NCBI GenBank assembly: GCA_025057975.1
Contig: JANWUV010000003.1
Span: 124,001-188,000 of the forward strand
Length of the DNA stretch: 64,000 nucleotides
Direction: 5' to 3'
From: Chloracidobacterium sp.
Lineage (GTDB): Bacteria; Acidobacteriota; Blastocatellia; Chloracidobacteriales; Chloracidobacteriaceae
The notes beneath the pieces were generated by a model. It did not search any database. It saw nothing but the letters and a program-made list of their open reading frames with translations, and was not told where the DNA came from. The translations under genes were made by a program, and so were the position numbers. Shown piece by piece: positions 9,059 through 18,935 of the stretch. The first letter of the stretch is position 1, and each line of letters starts with the position of its first letter.

Positions 9059-10093
9059 ATGGACACCCTGATGAAGGTCGCGCGCGTCTATGATTTCGAC
9101 GACATTCGGATTGAGCAGATGCCACGCCCAAAGGTGGGTCCGCGCGAACTGCTGGTGCAGGTCAAAGCCAGCGGCATCTGCTCTGGCGACGTGACGCCGT
9201 GGTACATCAAACGCAAAGCCGGTCAGGTGTTAGGCCACGAACCAGCCGGCGTCGTCGCTGAAGTCGGCGCCGAGGTGACAGAGTTCCGCGTCGGCGACCC
9301 GGTTTTTGCCCACCATCACGCCCCCTGCTTTACCTGCAAAATGTGCGCCAAAGGTGAGTACGTTCAGTGCGCGACGTGGAAGGCGTCGCGTCTTGTGCCG
9401 GGCGCTGTGGCGGAATACTTTCTCGTCCCAGAAGTCAACCTGCGTGATACGCTCCGCCTGCCGGATGGAATGTCGTTCGAGGATGGGGCGCTGGTCGAAC
9501 CGGCGGCCTGTTCGGTCAAAGCCATTCGCAAAGCGCGGCTGCACCCGCGTGATACGGTGCTCATCATCGGCTTGGGCGTGATGGGGCAGATGAACGTGCT
9601 GCTGGCGAAGGCGGCCGGCGTTGAGCGCGTCATCGGGGCGGATTTGGTCGAGTGGCGCTGCGCCAAGGCGCTGGCGTTTGGCGCGGACGCCGTGATCAAT
9701 CCCTCCCGTGAGGACCCGGTCGAGCGACTCAGCGAACTGACCGGCGGCGCGCTCGCCGATGTGGTGATTGTCGGACCAAGCAGTGTCCGTGCGATGGAAC
9801 TCGGCATCCGCTGCGCCGGTAAAGGCGCGACGGTAGTGTTCTTTATGGGGTCGTCGCCGGGCGAGATGCTGACCATCGAGCCGTTCCACTTGTATTTCAA
9901 CGAAATTGACTTGGTGATGAGTTACTCGTGCGGCCCCGACGACACTCGCGCCGCGCTCAAAGCCATTGAAGACGGCGTCATCACGGCCGAAAAGCTGGTC
10001 ACGCACCGCTACACGCTGGAGGAAACCGGCGTCGGTTTTCGGAAAATGGCCGAGGCGCAGGATGTTCTCAAAGCGCAGATCGTATTCCCGTAG
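9059..10093 (+). CDS. Zinc-dependent alcohol/polyol dehydrogenase (MDR family)
   Basis: About 344 residues, medium-chain dehydrogenase/reductase fold. SGICSGDVTPW supplies the catalytic zinc Cys, GHEPAGVV the His-Glu pair, and CFTCKMCAKGEYVQC the four-Cys structural zinc lobe. The NAD(P) fold begins at VLIIGLGVMGQMNVLLAKAAG, with an acidic residue (D of GADLVEW) at the end of the second strand that suggests NAD(H). Upstream ATGs (8990, 9023) add residues outside the family; 9059, or 9071 (MKVARVYDF), fits best. Substrate cannot be read from sequence; sorbitol- or threonine-type dehydrogenases are the nearest general match. It is shorter and more polyol-dehydrogenase-like than I would expect to be wrong for BchC, which was considered and rejected. 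Confidence 0.85.
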   Translation: MDTLMKVARVYDFDDIRIEQMPRPKVGPRELLVQVKASGICSGDVTPWYIKRKAGQVLGHEPAGVVAEVGAEVTEFRVGDPVFAHHHAPCFTCKMCAKGEYVQCATWKASRLVPGAVAEYFLVPEVNLRDTLRLPDGMSFEDGALVEPAACSVKAIRKARLHPRDTVLIIGLGVMGQMNVLLAKAAGVERVIGADLVEWRCAKALAFGADAVINPSREDPVERLSELTGGALADVVIVGPSSVRAMELGIRCAGKGATVVFFMGSSPGEMLTIEPFHLYFNEIDLVMSYSCGPDDTRAALKAIEDGVITAEKLVTHRYTLEETGVGFRKMAEAQDVLKAQIVFP

Positions 10094-10120
10094 CCTGCGG
10101 GCCGGTCATTGGTGAAACCA

Positions 10121-11284
10121 TCACTCGCAGAGGGCTGCAATCTTGCGCCGGAGCGCCGTCAGCCGCGCCGGGTCGAAGTCGCGTTCCGGCTGAAAATCAA
10201 GTTGTTCGAGCTGCCGGAAGGCTGTCTCAAATGCTTCGGCGGCGAACCGATAAGCCTGCACCGCCTCCGACCGTTTGCCCGCCGCTTCCAGTTCGGCGGC
10301 GCGGGTCTCGGCTTCGTCTCCCAACGCCAGCCACGCTACCGGAAAGAAATCATTGCGGACGCGAATGCCTTCCAGTAGGACGGCACGGACTTCGTCGCGT
10401 TGTTCCTCGTCTTCCGCAAACAAGTGCGCCAACTCAAGGTAGGCGACCGGGTCCTTGAGTCCACGTCCCAGCGTAAGGTCGCGGTACGTCGTCGGCTTGG
10501 CAAGGCAAGCATTCTCAACCGCCGTCGTCAGCGTTTGCAACGCCTCCCGCGCCTTGGCGTGGTTGGGCGGAGGCGTCCGCTGGGTACGGGCAGTCTTGAG
10601 CAACTTCAGCGCCTGCCGGGCCTCTGGGTCGCTTAGGCCGATGGCTTCAGCCAGACGCTCCAGATGCGGCAAAGCGCGCTCCCACGCGCCGAGACGGTTA
10701 TACGCCCGCGCCAAAAGCAGCCGCGCCGGAACATAATCAGGCAGGCCGGGAGCGTCCACAACCTGCGTTAGAACAAGAATGGCGTCCGCCGCGCGGTCGT
10801 TGCGCCAGTACAGTTGCGCCATCAAATACCGGCATTCAGCTGTCCGCAGCAGCAGGGCATGCCACTCGGCGAGGTCGGACGACGCCAACCGTTCCGCCGC
10901 CAGTCGCTCCCACTCGGCGGCCAACACCTGCTGCGCTTGCCGTTGGTCGGCTGAACCAACCAGACGACGGTCGTACGCCGTGCGTTCAAGCGCTTCGAGC
11001 GCCGCCCGCTTGTCAGCCGGGAGTGTTGCCTTAACGATGCGCTGCAACTCACGGCGGCGCTCCTCGGCGGCGTCCAACGCGCGGTGGAGCGCCGCCAAGG
11101 CGCGGCCAATTTGATCTTGCGCGTCAAACACCAACGCCCGTTCATAGTGCCACCGAACGCCGTTCCGCGGAATGACCGGCTCCGCCCGCAGGCTGAACAA
11201 CCCCAAACCGAGCGCCACGACAAGGCTAAACAGCCGGAGGCCGTCACGGCGGCGGACGGCGCGCGTCATGGCGGCGCGCGTCAT
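10121..11284 (-). CDS. Membrane-anchored TPR-type helical repeat protein
   Basis: 387 residues. A basic N terminus and one hydrophobic segment (LRLFSLVVALGLGLFSL) act as signal or anchor, followed by almost entirely alpha-helical sequence with TPR-like repeats: YERALVFDAQDQIGRALAALHRAL, AECRYLMAQLYWRNDRAADAILVLTQ, ARLLLARAYNRLGAWERALPHLERL, and ALGDEAETRAAELEAAGKRSEAVQAY. TPR proteins scaffold complexes; no catalytic motif is seen. The start overlaps the stop of the DUF486 gene by 4 bases (ATGA), indicating translational coupling. A second ATG at 11269 is possible. Likely last gene of the fmt-DUF309-DUF486-TPR minus-strand run. Confidence 0.7.
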   Translation of the reverse strand: MTRAAMTRAVRRRDGLRLFSLVVALGLGLFSLRAEPVIPRNGVRWHYERALVFDAQDQIGRALAALHRALDAAEERRRELQRIVKATLPADKRAALEALERTAYDRRLVGSADQRQAQQVLAAEWERLAAERLASSDLAEWHALLLRTAECRYLMAQLYWRNDRAADAILVLTQVVDAPGLPDYVPARLLLARAYNRLGAWERALPHLERLAEAIGLSDPEARQALKLLKTARTQRTPPPNHAKAREALQTLTTAVENACLAKPTTYRDLTLGRGLKDPVAYLELAHLFAEDEEQRDEVRAVLLEGIRVRNDFFPVAWLALGDEAETRAAELEAAGKRSEAVQAYRFAAEAFETAFRQLEQLDFQPERDFDPARLTALRRKIAALCE

Positions 11285-11631
11285 GGCTTCGCTGGCGTCG
11301 CCGCCGTCGGTAGAAAAGCGAAATACACCGCCGCCAGAATCAACAAGAACGCCACAGCGTAGTTCCAGCGCACCGGCTCGTGCAGGTACACCACCGCAAA
11401 CACGACGAAGACCAACAGCGTGATGATCTCCTGTAAAATCTTGAGCTGAAACGCGGTGAACTGCCCATAGCCCCAGCGGTTCGCCGGTACTTGCAGGCAG
11501 TACTCAAACAGCGCAATCCCCCAACTCATCAGGATGACCTTCCAGAGGGCGACGCCGCGATGGCGCAGGTGACCATACCAAGCAATGGTCATGAAGAGGT
11601 TGCTGGCGACAAGAAGCAGGATTGTCCGCAT
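11281..11631 (-). CDS. DUF486 family membrane protein
   Basis: 116 residues, about four hydrophobic helices, no signal peptide cleavage site. The sequence TIAWYGHLRHRG, SWGIALFEYCLQVPANRWGYG and FQLKILQEIITLLVFVVFAVVYL is the DUF486 signature; this family is related to small multidrug or metabolite transporters and has no established substrate. Length is normal for the family. It sits six bases upstream of the DUF309 gene's end and overlaps the following TPR gene by four bases. Confidence 0.88.
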   Translation of the reverse strand: MRTILLLVASNLFMTIAWYGHLRHRGVALWKVILMSWGIALFEYCLQVPANRWGYGQFTAFQLKILQEIITLLVFVVFAVVYLHEPVRWNYAVAFLLILAAVYFAFLPTAATPAKP

Positions 11632-11637
11632 AAGTCG

Positions 11638-12423
11638 TCACCGATGCTTGCGCGGTACGTCGGGATGTTCATTGACGAGCGGAATTTCCGGCGGTTGAAT
11701 GTGGGCTTCCAACGGCGCACAAACGATGGCTTCCGTTTGACGCAGAAGGCGCTCAACATCCAGCCACGGCGTCGCCGCCGCGCCAGCCAAGAGATTGGCG
11801 CGCGCTTTGTCAAGCATGGTCTTCATTGGCTCTTCGCGTCCTTTGAGCCGATGAATATGCACGCCGCAAAGCTGAATCAACCCTTGTACAACCAGTTTCT
11901 CGCCGTCGTCGGGCAGCCGCATCCACAGGGATTCCCAGTCTTCGTGTGCGGTGTAGAACTCGCCGCAATTGAACAAGTCGGCGCCGGTGACCAAGCCAAG
12001 GCGCAGATGCGGAAACCGTTCAGCGTAGCTGGCGCCGGCTGGAATTCGGTATTCGCGGTCAAGGCTTGTCTGATAGTCGCACCAGAGAGCGACAAGTTTG
12101 ACGGTTGGCAGGCTGCAGCGCAGCCAGTGCAGGATAAAGCCCGGCGAGTACGGAACAATCTGCCCCAGCTTGGGATCAGCTTCGGTGTGGGTCAGGCACT
12201 GCGCTTCCAGTCGCGCTTGCAGATGCGCCGGGGGCGTTTCCTCAAAGATCAAGCGAGTGGTGCGGTCAAGCCGCGCCGCCAGCTTTATGGCCTGCCGGTC
12301 AAGCCAGTGTAAGGCGTCGAGTGTAGGCAGAGCGAATGCTAATGACTCTGAACAACCAAATTGGGGAACGAAAGTTGGGCGCAAACGTGCGCAAAAAGCG
12401 TCCCAACTCAATGCTGAACTCAT
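11638..12423 (-). CDS. DUF309 domain protein
   Basis: 261 residues. The C-terminal third contains FNCGEFYTAHEDWESLW and VVQGLIQLCGVHIHRLKG, matching DUF309, a small helical domain with the HxxxExxW-type motif and unknown biochemical role. The N-terminal 140 residues are not recognised and are longer than in most DUF309 proteins, which are often only 120-180 residues, so this may be a fusion with a lineage-specific domain. Its start overlaps the stop of fmt by four bases, so translation is probably coupled. Confidence 0.75.
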   Translation of the reverse strand: MSSALSWDAFCARLRPTFVPQFGCSESLAFALPTLDALHWLDRQAIKLAARLDRTTRLIFEETPPAHLQARLEAQCLTHTEADPKLGQIVPYSPGFILHWLRCSLPTVKLVALWCDYQTSLDREYRIPAGASYAERFPHLRLGLVTGADLFNCGEFYTAHEDWESLWMRLPDDGEKLVVQGLIQLCGVHIHRLKGREEPMKTMLDKARANLLAGAAATPWLDVERLLRQTEAIVCAPLEAHIQPPEIPLVNEHPDVPRKHR

Positions 12424-13418
12424 CCGGGGGCGTCACCAACACCTAACTCAGAGTCGGCGCACATGGCAGTCGGCGCGGGCGAAATGAAACACGCCCCCGG
12501 CTGCAACCGCAACCCGTTGGCGAAGTCGCGCGCCGAAACGCGCGCCCGTCCTGCAAGTTGCAGTTCGCCAACCGCCAGACAGGTTGCCTCTCCGCAGGCG
12601 ACCACCAGGCGATCCGCCTCTACGCGCAGTACCGTTCCCGGCGGACGGTCATTAGTCTCTGCTCCCGCTTCAACCCACGCCCGCCAGAGCGTCACGCGCC
12701 GGTCACCCAGCAGCGTGTAGCTGCCCGGAAACGGCTGGAAAGCCCGAATCCGCGCCGCAATAACCGCTGCTGGGCGTGACCAATCAATCCAGCCGTCCTC
12801 GCGTTTGAGCAGCGGGGCGTAGGTGGCTTGAGAGGCGTCTTGCGGCCGTCGGGGCAGCGTCCCTGCTTCCAGTCGCCGCAGCGCCTCGCACAAGAGGTCG
12901 GCTCCGAGGCAGGACAGGCGTTCGCTCAGCTCGGGAGCCGTTTCGTCGCGTCCAATCCAGCATTCGGTTTGGAGCGCAATGTCGCCGGTGTCGAGACCGG
13001 CGTCCATGTACATCACCGTGACGCCGGTGACGGCTTCATCATGCGCAATCGCCCAGTTGACCGGCGCTGCGCCGCGATACTTCGGCAGCAGTGAAAAGTG
13101 GACGTTTAGGCACCCATGGCGCGGAGTCTCGAGGATGTGCGGCGGAAGGATACGTCCGTAGGCGACGACAACGCCGACATCGGCGGCAAGCGCCGCCAGC
13201 TCAGCGTGAAATTCCGGCGTCTTGATTTTGGTCGGCTGCCAAACCGGGAGACCGAGTTCCAGCGCGGCTACCTTCACCGGCGGTGGTTGTAGGCGGTGGC
13301 CGCGCCCGGCAGGGCGGTCGGGTTGTGTGACAACGGCGACGATGTCATGACCTTCCCGATGCAGCGCCCGAAGCGTTGGCACGGCTACGTCAGGCGTGCC
13401 CATGAAGATGACCCGCAC
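12420..13418 (-). CDS. fmt: Methionyl-tRNA formyltransferase
   Basis: Formylates initiator Met-tRNA using 10-formyltetrahydrofolate. The 332-residue protein starts at a GTG: VRVIFMGTPDVAVPTLRAL, and carries the folate-site motif CLNVHFSLLPKYRGAAPVNW (with the catalytic Asn/His region) and DTGDI after the formyl-transfer loop. The C-terminal OB-like domain (from about residue 210) contacts the tRNA. Length matches the family. def (peptide deformylase), often adjacent, is not beside it. It heads a tightly packed minus-strand run with DUF309, DUF486 and the TPR gene. Confidence 0.95.
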   Translation of the reverse strand: MRVIFMGTPDVAVPTLRALHREGHDIVAVVTQPDRPAGRGHRLQPPPVKVAALELGLPVWQPTKIKTPEFHAELAALAADVGVVVAYGRILPPHILETPRHGCLNVHFSLLPKYRGAAPVNWAIAHDEAVTGVTVMYMDAGLDTGDIALQTECWIGRDETAPELSERLSCLGADLLCEALRRLEAGTLPRRPQDASQATYAPLLKREDGWIDWSRPAAVIAARIRAFQPFPGSYTLLGDRRVTLWRAWVEAGAETNDRPPGTVLRVEADRLVVACGEATCLAVGELQLAGRARVSARDFANGLRLQPGACFISPAPTAMCADSELGVGDAPG

Positions 13419-13690
13419 GGCTGTTCAGCCTCCGTATGCTGCAAAAACAGCGCTCTCGCCGGATTTGTATTTGACAAGCGTGGGCATGAAGCGTAAACAA
13501 AGACACACAGTTGGAAAGCGGTTTGTCGTAGCCGATTTCAGTACGTCAAGCTATTTGTACGGAACTGAAGCTTTTGATGACGCGGCCGCCGTCACGCTGG
13601 AGTCAGTGAGCGGGGCGGTGAGTCGCACACCAGTAACCTGTTATGCCGTACACCGGCATGACCGAGTCAACTCATACGAGGGTGTATCTG

Positions 13691-16600
13691 ATGAACGACA
13701 TTTCCTCTTCATCATCAACGCCGAATGAGCGTCCGCGACGGCGGTCGGGTTGGCGACGCTTGTTGCCGCTGACGGTGGCGGCGACGGTGTTTGTCGCCTG
13801 CGTAGCGCTGACCTTCCGCGTTCCGACGACGCGCGCGGCCGGTCGGGCGCAATGGAAGGCCGGGAAGTTCACCGTGGAAACGCTGCGCGAACTGTCCATT
13901 CCCGGTAATCGCGTCAAGCTGCTGGTAGCATCCGATGCACCGGTAACCGAGAGCCTGCGCGGGTCTAAGCTCATTAGCGAATATGAGAGTTTCCGCGTCT
14001 TTGAAGTTTCTGCATCGGAAGCGGCGCGACTGGCGAATGAGCCGGGCGTGACGCAACGCAATGACTTCAACTCGATTTACCTCAACGCTGTAGAAATCAA
14101 CACAACTTCAGCCGCGGCGCAGTCTTTACGGCAGGAGCAAGCCTTGGTGGACGGCGTCGGAATGCGCTTGGTGCAGTTTGCCGGGCCCATCCAGCCCGCC
14201 TGGGTGCGCATGCTGGAAGCGACGGGCGTGCAGATTGTGACCTACGTGCCGAGTAATGCGTACTTAGTCTATGGGAACGCAAAGGCATTCGCGGCGCTCA
14301 ACAATCTGGCGCAACGGACGGAGGCGCTCCAGTGGGATGGTCCCTACTACGGGTTGTTCAAGATTCACCCGTCGGCGCTGCCAGGTAGCAAGCAGTTCAT
14401 TGACACGAACGGGGAGTACCAGATTCAGCTTTTCAACGACCAGCAAGGCAACCGAGGGACGTTTGACCTGCTGCGCAGCATCGGCGCGCGGCAGATTGGG
14501 GAGACAGAGGCGTGGGGGCCATATGTCAACCTCATCGTCAAGATGTCGCCGGACAACCTGATGGACGTGGCGAATCGTCCCGACGTGGTCTCAATTCACC
14601 CGAACGTCGAAGTCAAAAAGCTCGACGAGCGGCAGAATATGATTGTCGCGGGGAACATCACGGGCAACACCCCGAACCCCGGCAACTACTTCACGTTGCT
14701 AGCGAACTGGGGCTTCACGCAGGCGCAGTTCAATGCATCTGGATTCATTGTGGATGTGACGGATGATGGGGCTGACCGAAATCCGCCCCCCGGCGACCCC
14801 GGAACGATTCCGTTGAATTCGAACGCCGGTCCTGTCCCAACACGGCATTTCTGTTTGCGTGAGAGCGGTAACTTCACCGGCGCGTCGAGGTTTATTTACA
14901 AGGGCTTGTGGGGGACAAGCGTTGGTAGCGACGGTGGAGAGGGTCGGAGCGGCCACGGTCAGCTCAATATGAGTATTGTGGGCGGCTTTGTGCCGGATTC
15001 GTTCGATCCGGGTGGGACGCGGATTCATCGTGACCCGGACGGCTTCCGGTACGGTTTAGGCGTCGCCCCGTTTGTGCGGATGGCGAACTCGGTGATTTTC
15101 GACCCGAACTTCACGTTCCCGAACTTCAGCAACATGCTGGATGCGAGCTACGGCAGCGGGGCGCGGATTACAAGCAACAGCTGGGGCGCGGCAACTGCTG
15201 GAGCGTATAACGTCAATTCGCAGACCTACGACGCGCGGACGCGCGATGCGCAGCCGTCGGTTGCTGGCAACCAGCAGTTGGCGATGGTGTTTGCAGCTGG
15301 CAACAGCGGCCCCGGAGCACAAACAGTGGGTGCGCCAGCGACGGCGAAGAACGTCATCGCGGTCGGCGCGGCGGAGAATGTGCATTCCCATTCGAGCGCG
15401 AACGGTGGGAATAACGCCGCCGGCAATGACGGGTGCGGCATCCCGGACACCGGCGCGGATAGCGCCAACGATATGATTTCATTTTCGAGCCGTGGGCCAT
15501 GCCAAGACGGGCGGCAGAAACCCGACATTGTAGCGCCGGGGACGCACGTAACGGGGATGGCGTACATGGCCCCTGGTTCTGACCCGACGACGCCGCCGAA
15601 CAATACCGGGATACCTGATCCCGGTTTCCGAGCGGACGGTGTGTGCGCGCTGCCGGGAAGCGGGTCACCCGGCAGCCCGAACAACTACTTCCCGTTCACG
15701 ACGGGGCAGCGGTGGTGGACAACCTCGTCCGGGACGAGCCACTCCTGTCCGGCGGTGGCCGGCGGAGCGGCGCTGGTGTACCAGCAGTTCATCAACAACC
15801 CGTCGTACATTGGCGCGCACCGGACACCGCCCGGATCTGCGCCGCCGAGTCCAGCGATGCTAAAGGCGTACCTGATGAACACAACGCGATATATGACGGG
15901 CGTCGGCGCGGGCGGCACGCTCTGGTCGAACAGCCAAGGGATGGGGATGATGAACCTCAGCACGGCGTTCAACGGCGTGCAGCGAATCATTCGTGACCAA
16001 GTGCCGGCGGATCGGTTTACGGCGACCGGGCAGGAACGTGTCTTTACTGGGACGGTGGTGAATCCGGCGGCACCGTTTCGGGTGACGCTGGCGTGGACGG
16101 ACCCGCCGGGTCCGACGACAGGTAACGCTTATATCAACGACTTGGACTTGGAAGTGACGGTGGGCGGCAATACCTACCGTGGGAACGTGTTCAGCGGCGC
16201 GAACTCGGTACCGGGCGGCACAGCCGATTTCCGCAACAATGTAGAAAGCGTGTTTTTGCCGGCCGGGGTGAGTGGGAACTTCATCGTCCGAGTGCGGGCG
16301 ACCAACATCGCCGGGCAAGCCGATCCGACCATTTCGGGCAACAACCAAGACTTCGCGCTGGTGGTGCACAACGGACAACCGGCGACGATACCGGTGATTA
16401 CTGGTGTGAGCGCGGTGATTGTATCAGAGAGTTGCTCCCCGCCGAACGGACGCCCTGATCCGGGCGAGACGGTGACGGTGAACGTGACGCTGCGCAACGA
16501 CGGGACGGCGGCGACGAATGGGGACCTGATTGCGACGCTGACGCCGACGGGCGGCGTCGGTTCGATTGGCGGAACAAACCCGCAGAACTACGGGACGCTG

Positions 16601-18865
16601 GCCATCGGCGCAAGTGCGACGCGGGCGTACACCTACACGGTGAGCGCAACCTGCGGCAGCACGTTGACGATGACGCTGAACTTGGCGGACGGGAGCGGCA
16701 GCCTTGGAACGGCGGCATTCTCCTTCCAAGTCGGTGTGCCGAACAATGTTCTGACGCAGAATTTCGACACGGTGACGCCGCCGGCGCTGCCACCGGGTTG
16801 GACGGCGGCCAATGCGTCGGGGCCGGCACCGTTGTGGGTGACATCGAGCGTGACGCCGGACACGCCGCCAAACTGTGCGTTTGTAGATGACCCGAACGTG
16901 GTGAGCGACAAGCGGCTGGATACACCGCCGATTACCTTGACGACGAGTCAGGCGCAGCTGACCTTCCGCAACTCCTACAATCTTGAGAACGGGTTTGACG
17001 GCGGGGTGCTGGAAATCAGCATCAATGGCGCGCCGTTCCAAGACATTTTGTCGGCCGGCGGGAGCTTTGTGACTGGCGGCTACAATGGTACCCTCAGTAC
17101 ATGTTGCGGAAACCCGATTGGCGGGCGGCAGGCGTGGACTGGAAACTCCGGCGGGTACATCACGACGACGGTGAACCTACCGGGCAGTGGCACCCGCACG
17201 GTGGTCTTGCGCTTCCGCATGGGGAGTGACTCAAGCGTCGCAGGCGTCGGCTGGCGGATTGACACGCTGGTGGTGCAGGACGGCTTCAACTGCTGTGGCG
17301 CGGTGCTGACGCCAAACGTCATCTTCTCCAGCCAGACGACGAGTGAAGTGCCGGGAACGCTCAACAGCGACGGCGACGGTTTCTTTGAGCCGTGCGAGCG
17401 ACTGCAGTCGTCGATTACAGTAACAAACGTCGGTGGCGCGACGGCGACGACGGCGACGGTGACGATCACGACGACAACGCCGAACGTGACCATTCTGACC
17501 GGGACGACGCCGAACCTCGGACCGATTGCGCCGGGCGGTACTGCGACGGGGACGGTGACATTCCGATTGGAGCCGAACTTCGTGCCGGGTACGCCGGTGA
17601 ACATCAATGTGTCGGTGGCGTTCGGGCCGGGCGGGCCGAGTCCCAGCACGTCGAGCTACACAGTGTCGACGGGTTGCCCAGTGATACCGGGCGGTACATT
17701 CACCTTCTCCAACACGGCGCCGATTACAATCCCGTCGTCAGGCCCAGCAATACCCTATCCATCCACTATCACCGTCAGTGGCGTCACCGCCCAGATCACA
17801 AAGGTGACGGTGACGATCAATAACTTCAACCACACGTGGCCAAGTGACGTGGGCGTGCTGCTGCGTGGTCCCGGCGGTCAGATTTGCGTGCTGTTCAACA
17901 ACGCGATTGGCGGAGCAGGCGGTGTGACAGGCCGGACGTACACGTTTGACCAAACGGCTGCGTCGCCATTGCCGGCGACGGGCTTCCCGCCGAGCGGGAC
18001 ATACCGGCCGGGTGACTACGGTGGGGCGCGGAACTTCCAGCCGCCGTTGCCGCCGCCGCCCTACAACAGCAACCTGAATATCTTCAATGGTTTGTCTGGG
18101 GCGAGCGTCAACGGGACATGGGAACTCTATGTCCGTGACTTTGTCAGCGGGGACTCTGGCAGCATCAACGGCGGGTGGTCCATCACCATCGAGACAGGCA
18201 CTCCCAACTGCTTCACGACGGCGTGCTTGACGAATGTCAACCCGCAGGTGCAGTTGCTGATGTATCCGTCGGGTTATGCTGCGTTGTTGGGTTGTCCGGG
18301 CTATCCCTTCCGGTACATCCTGACCGGACAGTTGACCAACACGGGCACAAACACGCTGTCGAACATTGCCATTCAGGTGAAGGGACTTGGCTATCCTGAC
18401 CTGAGCAATCCAAACAACGTCATTCTAGCGTCGCCGAATCCGCATCGGTTGGCGTCGGCGGATGACTACGTTGGGCCGTGTGCCTTCAGCGGCGGACAAG
18501 CTGGCTCACTTCAGACGACGCTGAACGGTAAGCCGCCCATCGGCAGCGACACGCCGATTGGGACGCTGAATCCGGGGCAGATTGGATCGGTCTTCTTCCG
18601 CATCCATACGCCGAACACCCAACCGATTCGGTTCCTCGTGGATGTGTTGGCGATTGTCGGCCCCGGCCCGACATCGGCTGAAAACGCCGATGCGGAGCGG
18701 CAAGTCATCGGCACGATGGCAATAGACGTGATTCCCGATGCGAACGGGAAGCTAACGGCGCGTGTGGTCAGCTATGAACCGGCGACGCCGCAGGCGAAGG
18801 CCGCCGAGCCGACGGTTGCGCCGACTCGGACGCTTCCCGCCGCGACGCCGGGACGGCGACGCTAA
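13691..18865 (+). CDS. Very large secreted subtilase (S8 family) with multiple C-terminal beta domains
   Basis: 1724 residues. A signal or anchor segment (LLPLTVAATVFVACVALTF) is followed by a propeptide-like region, then an S8 catalytic domain: Asp in FIVDVTDDGADRNPP (about residue 350), His in GRSGHGQLNMSIVGG (about 420), oxyanion Asn in AGNSGPGAQTV and nucleophile Ser in TSSGTSHSCPAVAGGAAL (about 680). After it come a peptidase-linked beta domain, CARDB-like repeats with conserved CEP/SP segments, a jelly-roll-like segment, and a proprotein-convertase P-like domain (ITKVTVTINNFNHTWPSDVG ... GTWELYVRDFVSGDSG) near 1340-1500. Predicted role: extracellular protein degradation. The start at 13691 has GAGG nine bases upstream. 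A terminator follows directly. Confidence 0.88.
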   Translation: MNDISSSSSTPNERPRRRSGWRRLLPLTVAATVFVACVALTFRVPTTRAAGRAQWKAGKFTVETLRELSIPGNRVKLLVASDAPVTESLRGSKLISEYESFRVFEVSASEAARLANEPGVTQRNDFNSIYLNAVEINTTSAAAQSLRQEQALVDGVGMRLVQFAGPIQPAWVRMLEATGVQIVTYVPSNAYLVYGNAKAFAALNNLAQRTEALQWDGPYYGLFKIHPSALPGSKQFIDTNGEYQIQLFNDQQGNRGTFDLLRSIGARQIGETEAWGPYVNLIVKMSPDNLMDVANRPDVVSIHPNVEVKKLDERQNMIVAGNITGNTPNPGNYFTLLANWGFTQAQFNASGFIVDVTDDGADRNPPPGDPGTIPLNSNAGPVPTRHFCLRESGNFTGASRFIYKGLWGTSVGSDGGEGRSGHGQLNMSIVGGFVPDSFDPGGTRIHRDPDGFRYGLGVAPFVRMANSVIFDPNFTFPNFSNMLDASYGSGARITSNSWGAATAGAYNVNSQTYDARTRDAQPSVAGNQQLAMVFAAGNSGPGAQTVGAPATAKNVIAVGAAENVHSHSSANGGNNAAGNDGCGIPDTGADSANDMISFSSRGPCQDGRQKPDIVAPGTHVTGMAYMAPGSDPTTPPNNTGIPDPGFRADGVCALPGSGSPGSPNNYFPFTTGQRWWTTSSGTSHSCPAVAGGAALVYQQFINNPSYIGAHRTPPGSAPPSPAMLKAYLMNTTRYMTGVGAGGTLWSNSQGMGMMNLSTAFNGVQRIIRDQVPADRFTATGQERVFTGTVVNPAAPFRVTLAWTDPPGPTTGNAYINDLDLEVTVGGNTYRGNVFSGANSVPGGTADFRNNVESVFLPAGVSGNFIVRVRATNIAGQADPTISGNNQDFALVVHNGQPATIPVITGVSAVIVSESCSPPNGRPDPGETVTVNVTLRNDGTAATNGDLIATLTPTGGVGSIGGTNPQNYGTLAIGASATRAYTYTVSATCGSTLTMTLNLADGSGSLGTAAFSFQVGVPNNVLTQNFDTVTPPALPPGWTAANASGPAPLWVTSSVTPDTPPNCAFVDDPNVVSDKRLDTPPITLTTSQAQLTFRNSYNLENGFDGGVLEISINGAPFQDILSAGGSFVTGGYNGTLSTCCGNPIGGRQAWTGNSGGYITTTVNLPGSGTRTVVLRFRMGSDSSVAGVGWRIDTLVVQDGFNCCGAVLTPNVIFSSQTTSEVPGTLNSDGDGFFEPCERLQSSITVTNVGGATATTATVTITTTTPNVTILTGTTPNLGPIAPGGTATGTVTFRLEPNFVPGTPVNINVSVAFGPGGPSPSTSSYTVSTGCPVIPGGTFTFSNTAPITIPSSGPAIPYPSTITVSGVTAQITKVTVTINNFNHTWPSDVGVLLRGPGGQICVLFNNAIGGAGGVTGRTYTFDQTAASPLPATGFPPSGTYRPGDYGGARNFQPPLPPPPYNSNLNIFNGLSGASVNGTWELYVRDFVSGDSGSINGGWSITIETGTPNCFTTACLTNVNPQVQLLMYPSGYAALLGCPGYPFRYILTGQLTNTGTNTLSNIAIQVKGLGYPDLSNPNNVILASPNPHRLASADDYVGPCAFSGGQAGSLQTTLNGKPPIGSDTPIGTLNPGQIGSVFFRIHTPNTQPIRFLVDVLAIVGPGPTSAENADAERQVIGTMAIDVIPDANGKLTARVVSYEPATPQAKAAEPTVAPTRTLPAATPGRRR

Positions 18866-18900
18866 ACCTCCAATAGCCGGTGAAGTCCGGCGCAGCCTTG

Positions 18901-18935
18901 GCGGTCACGCTCTACGCGGGCGTGACCGCTTTTTT
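18901..18935 (+). terminator. Rho-independent terminator of subtilase gene
   Basis: Perfect 10-bp GC-rich stem (18901-18910 with 18920-18929), 9-base loop and a run of six T immediately after. It lies 35 bp past the subtilase stop codon. Confidence 0.95.

Noticed and set aside
9059-10093. Identification of the zinc dehydrogenase as BchC
   Set aside because: It has full catalytic and structural zinc sites and the polyol-dehydrogenase pattern; nothing beyond being in a phototroph supports BchC.
13396-13728. Open frame of 110 codons ahead of the subtilase
   Set aside because: Lies across the fmt 5' end and the subtilase start, no ribosome site and no domain.
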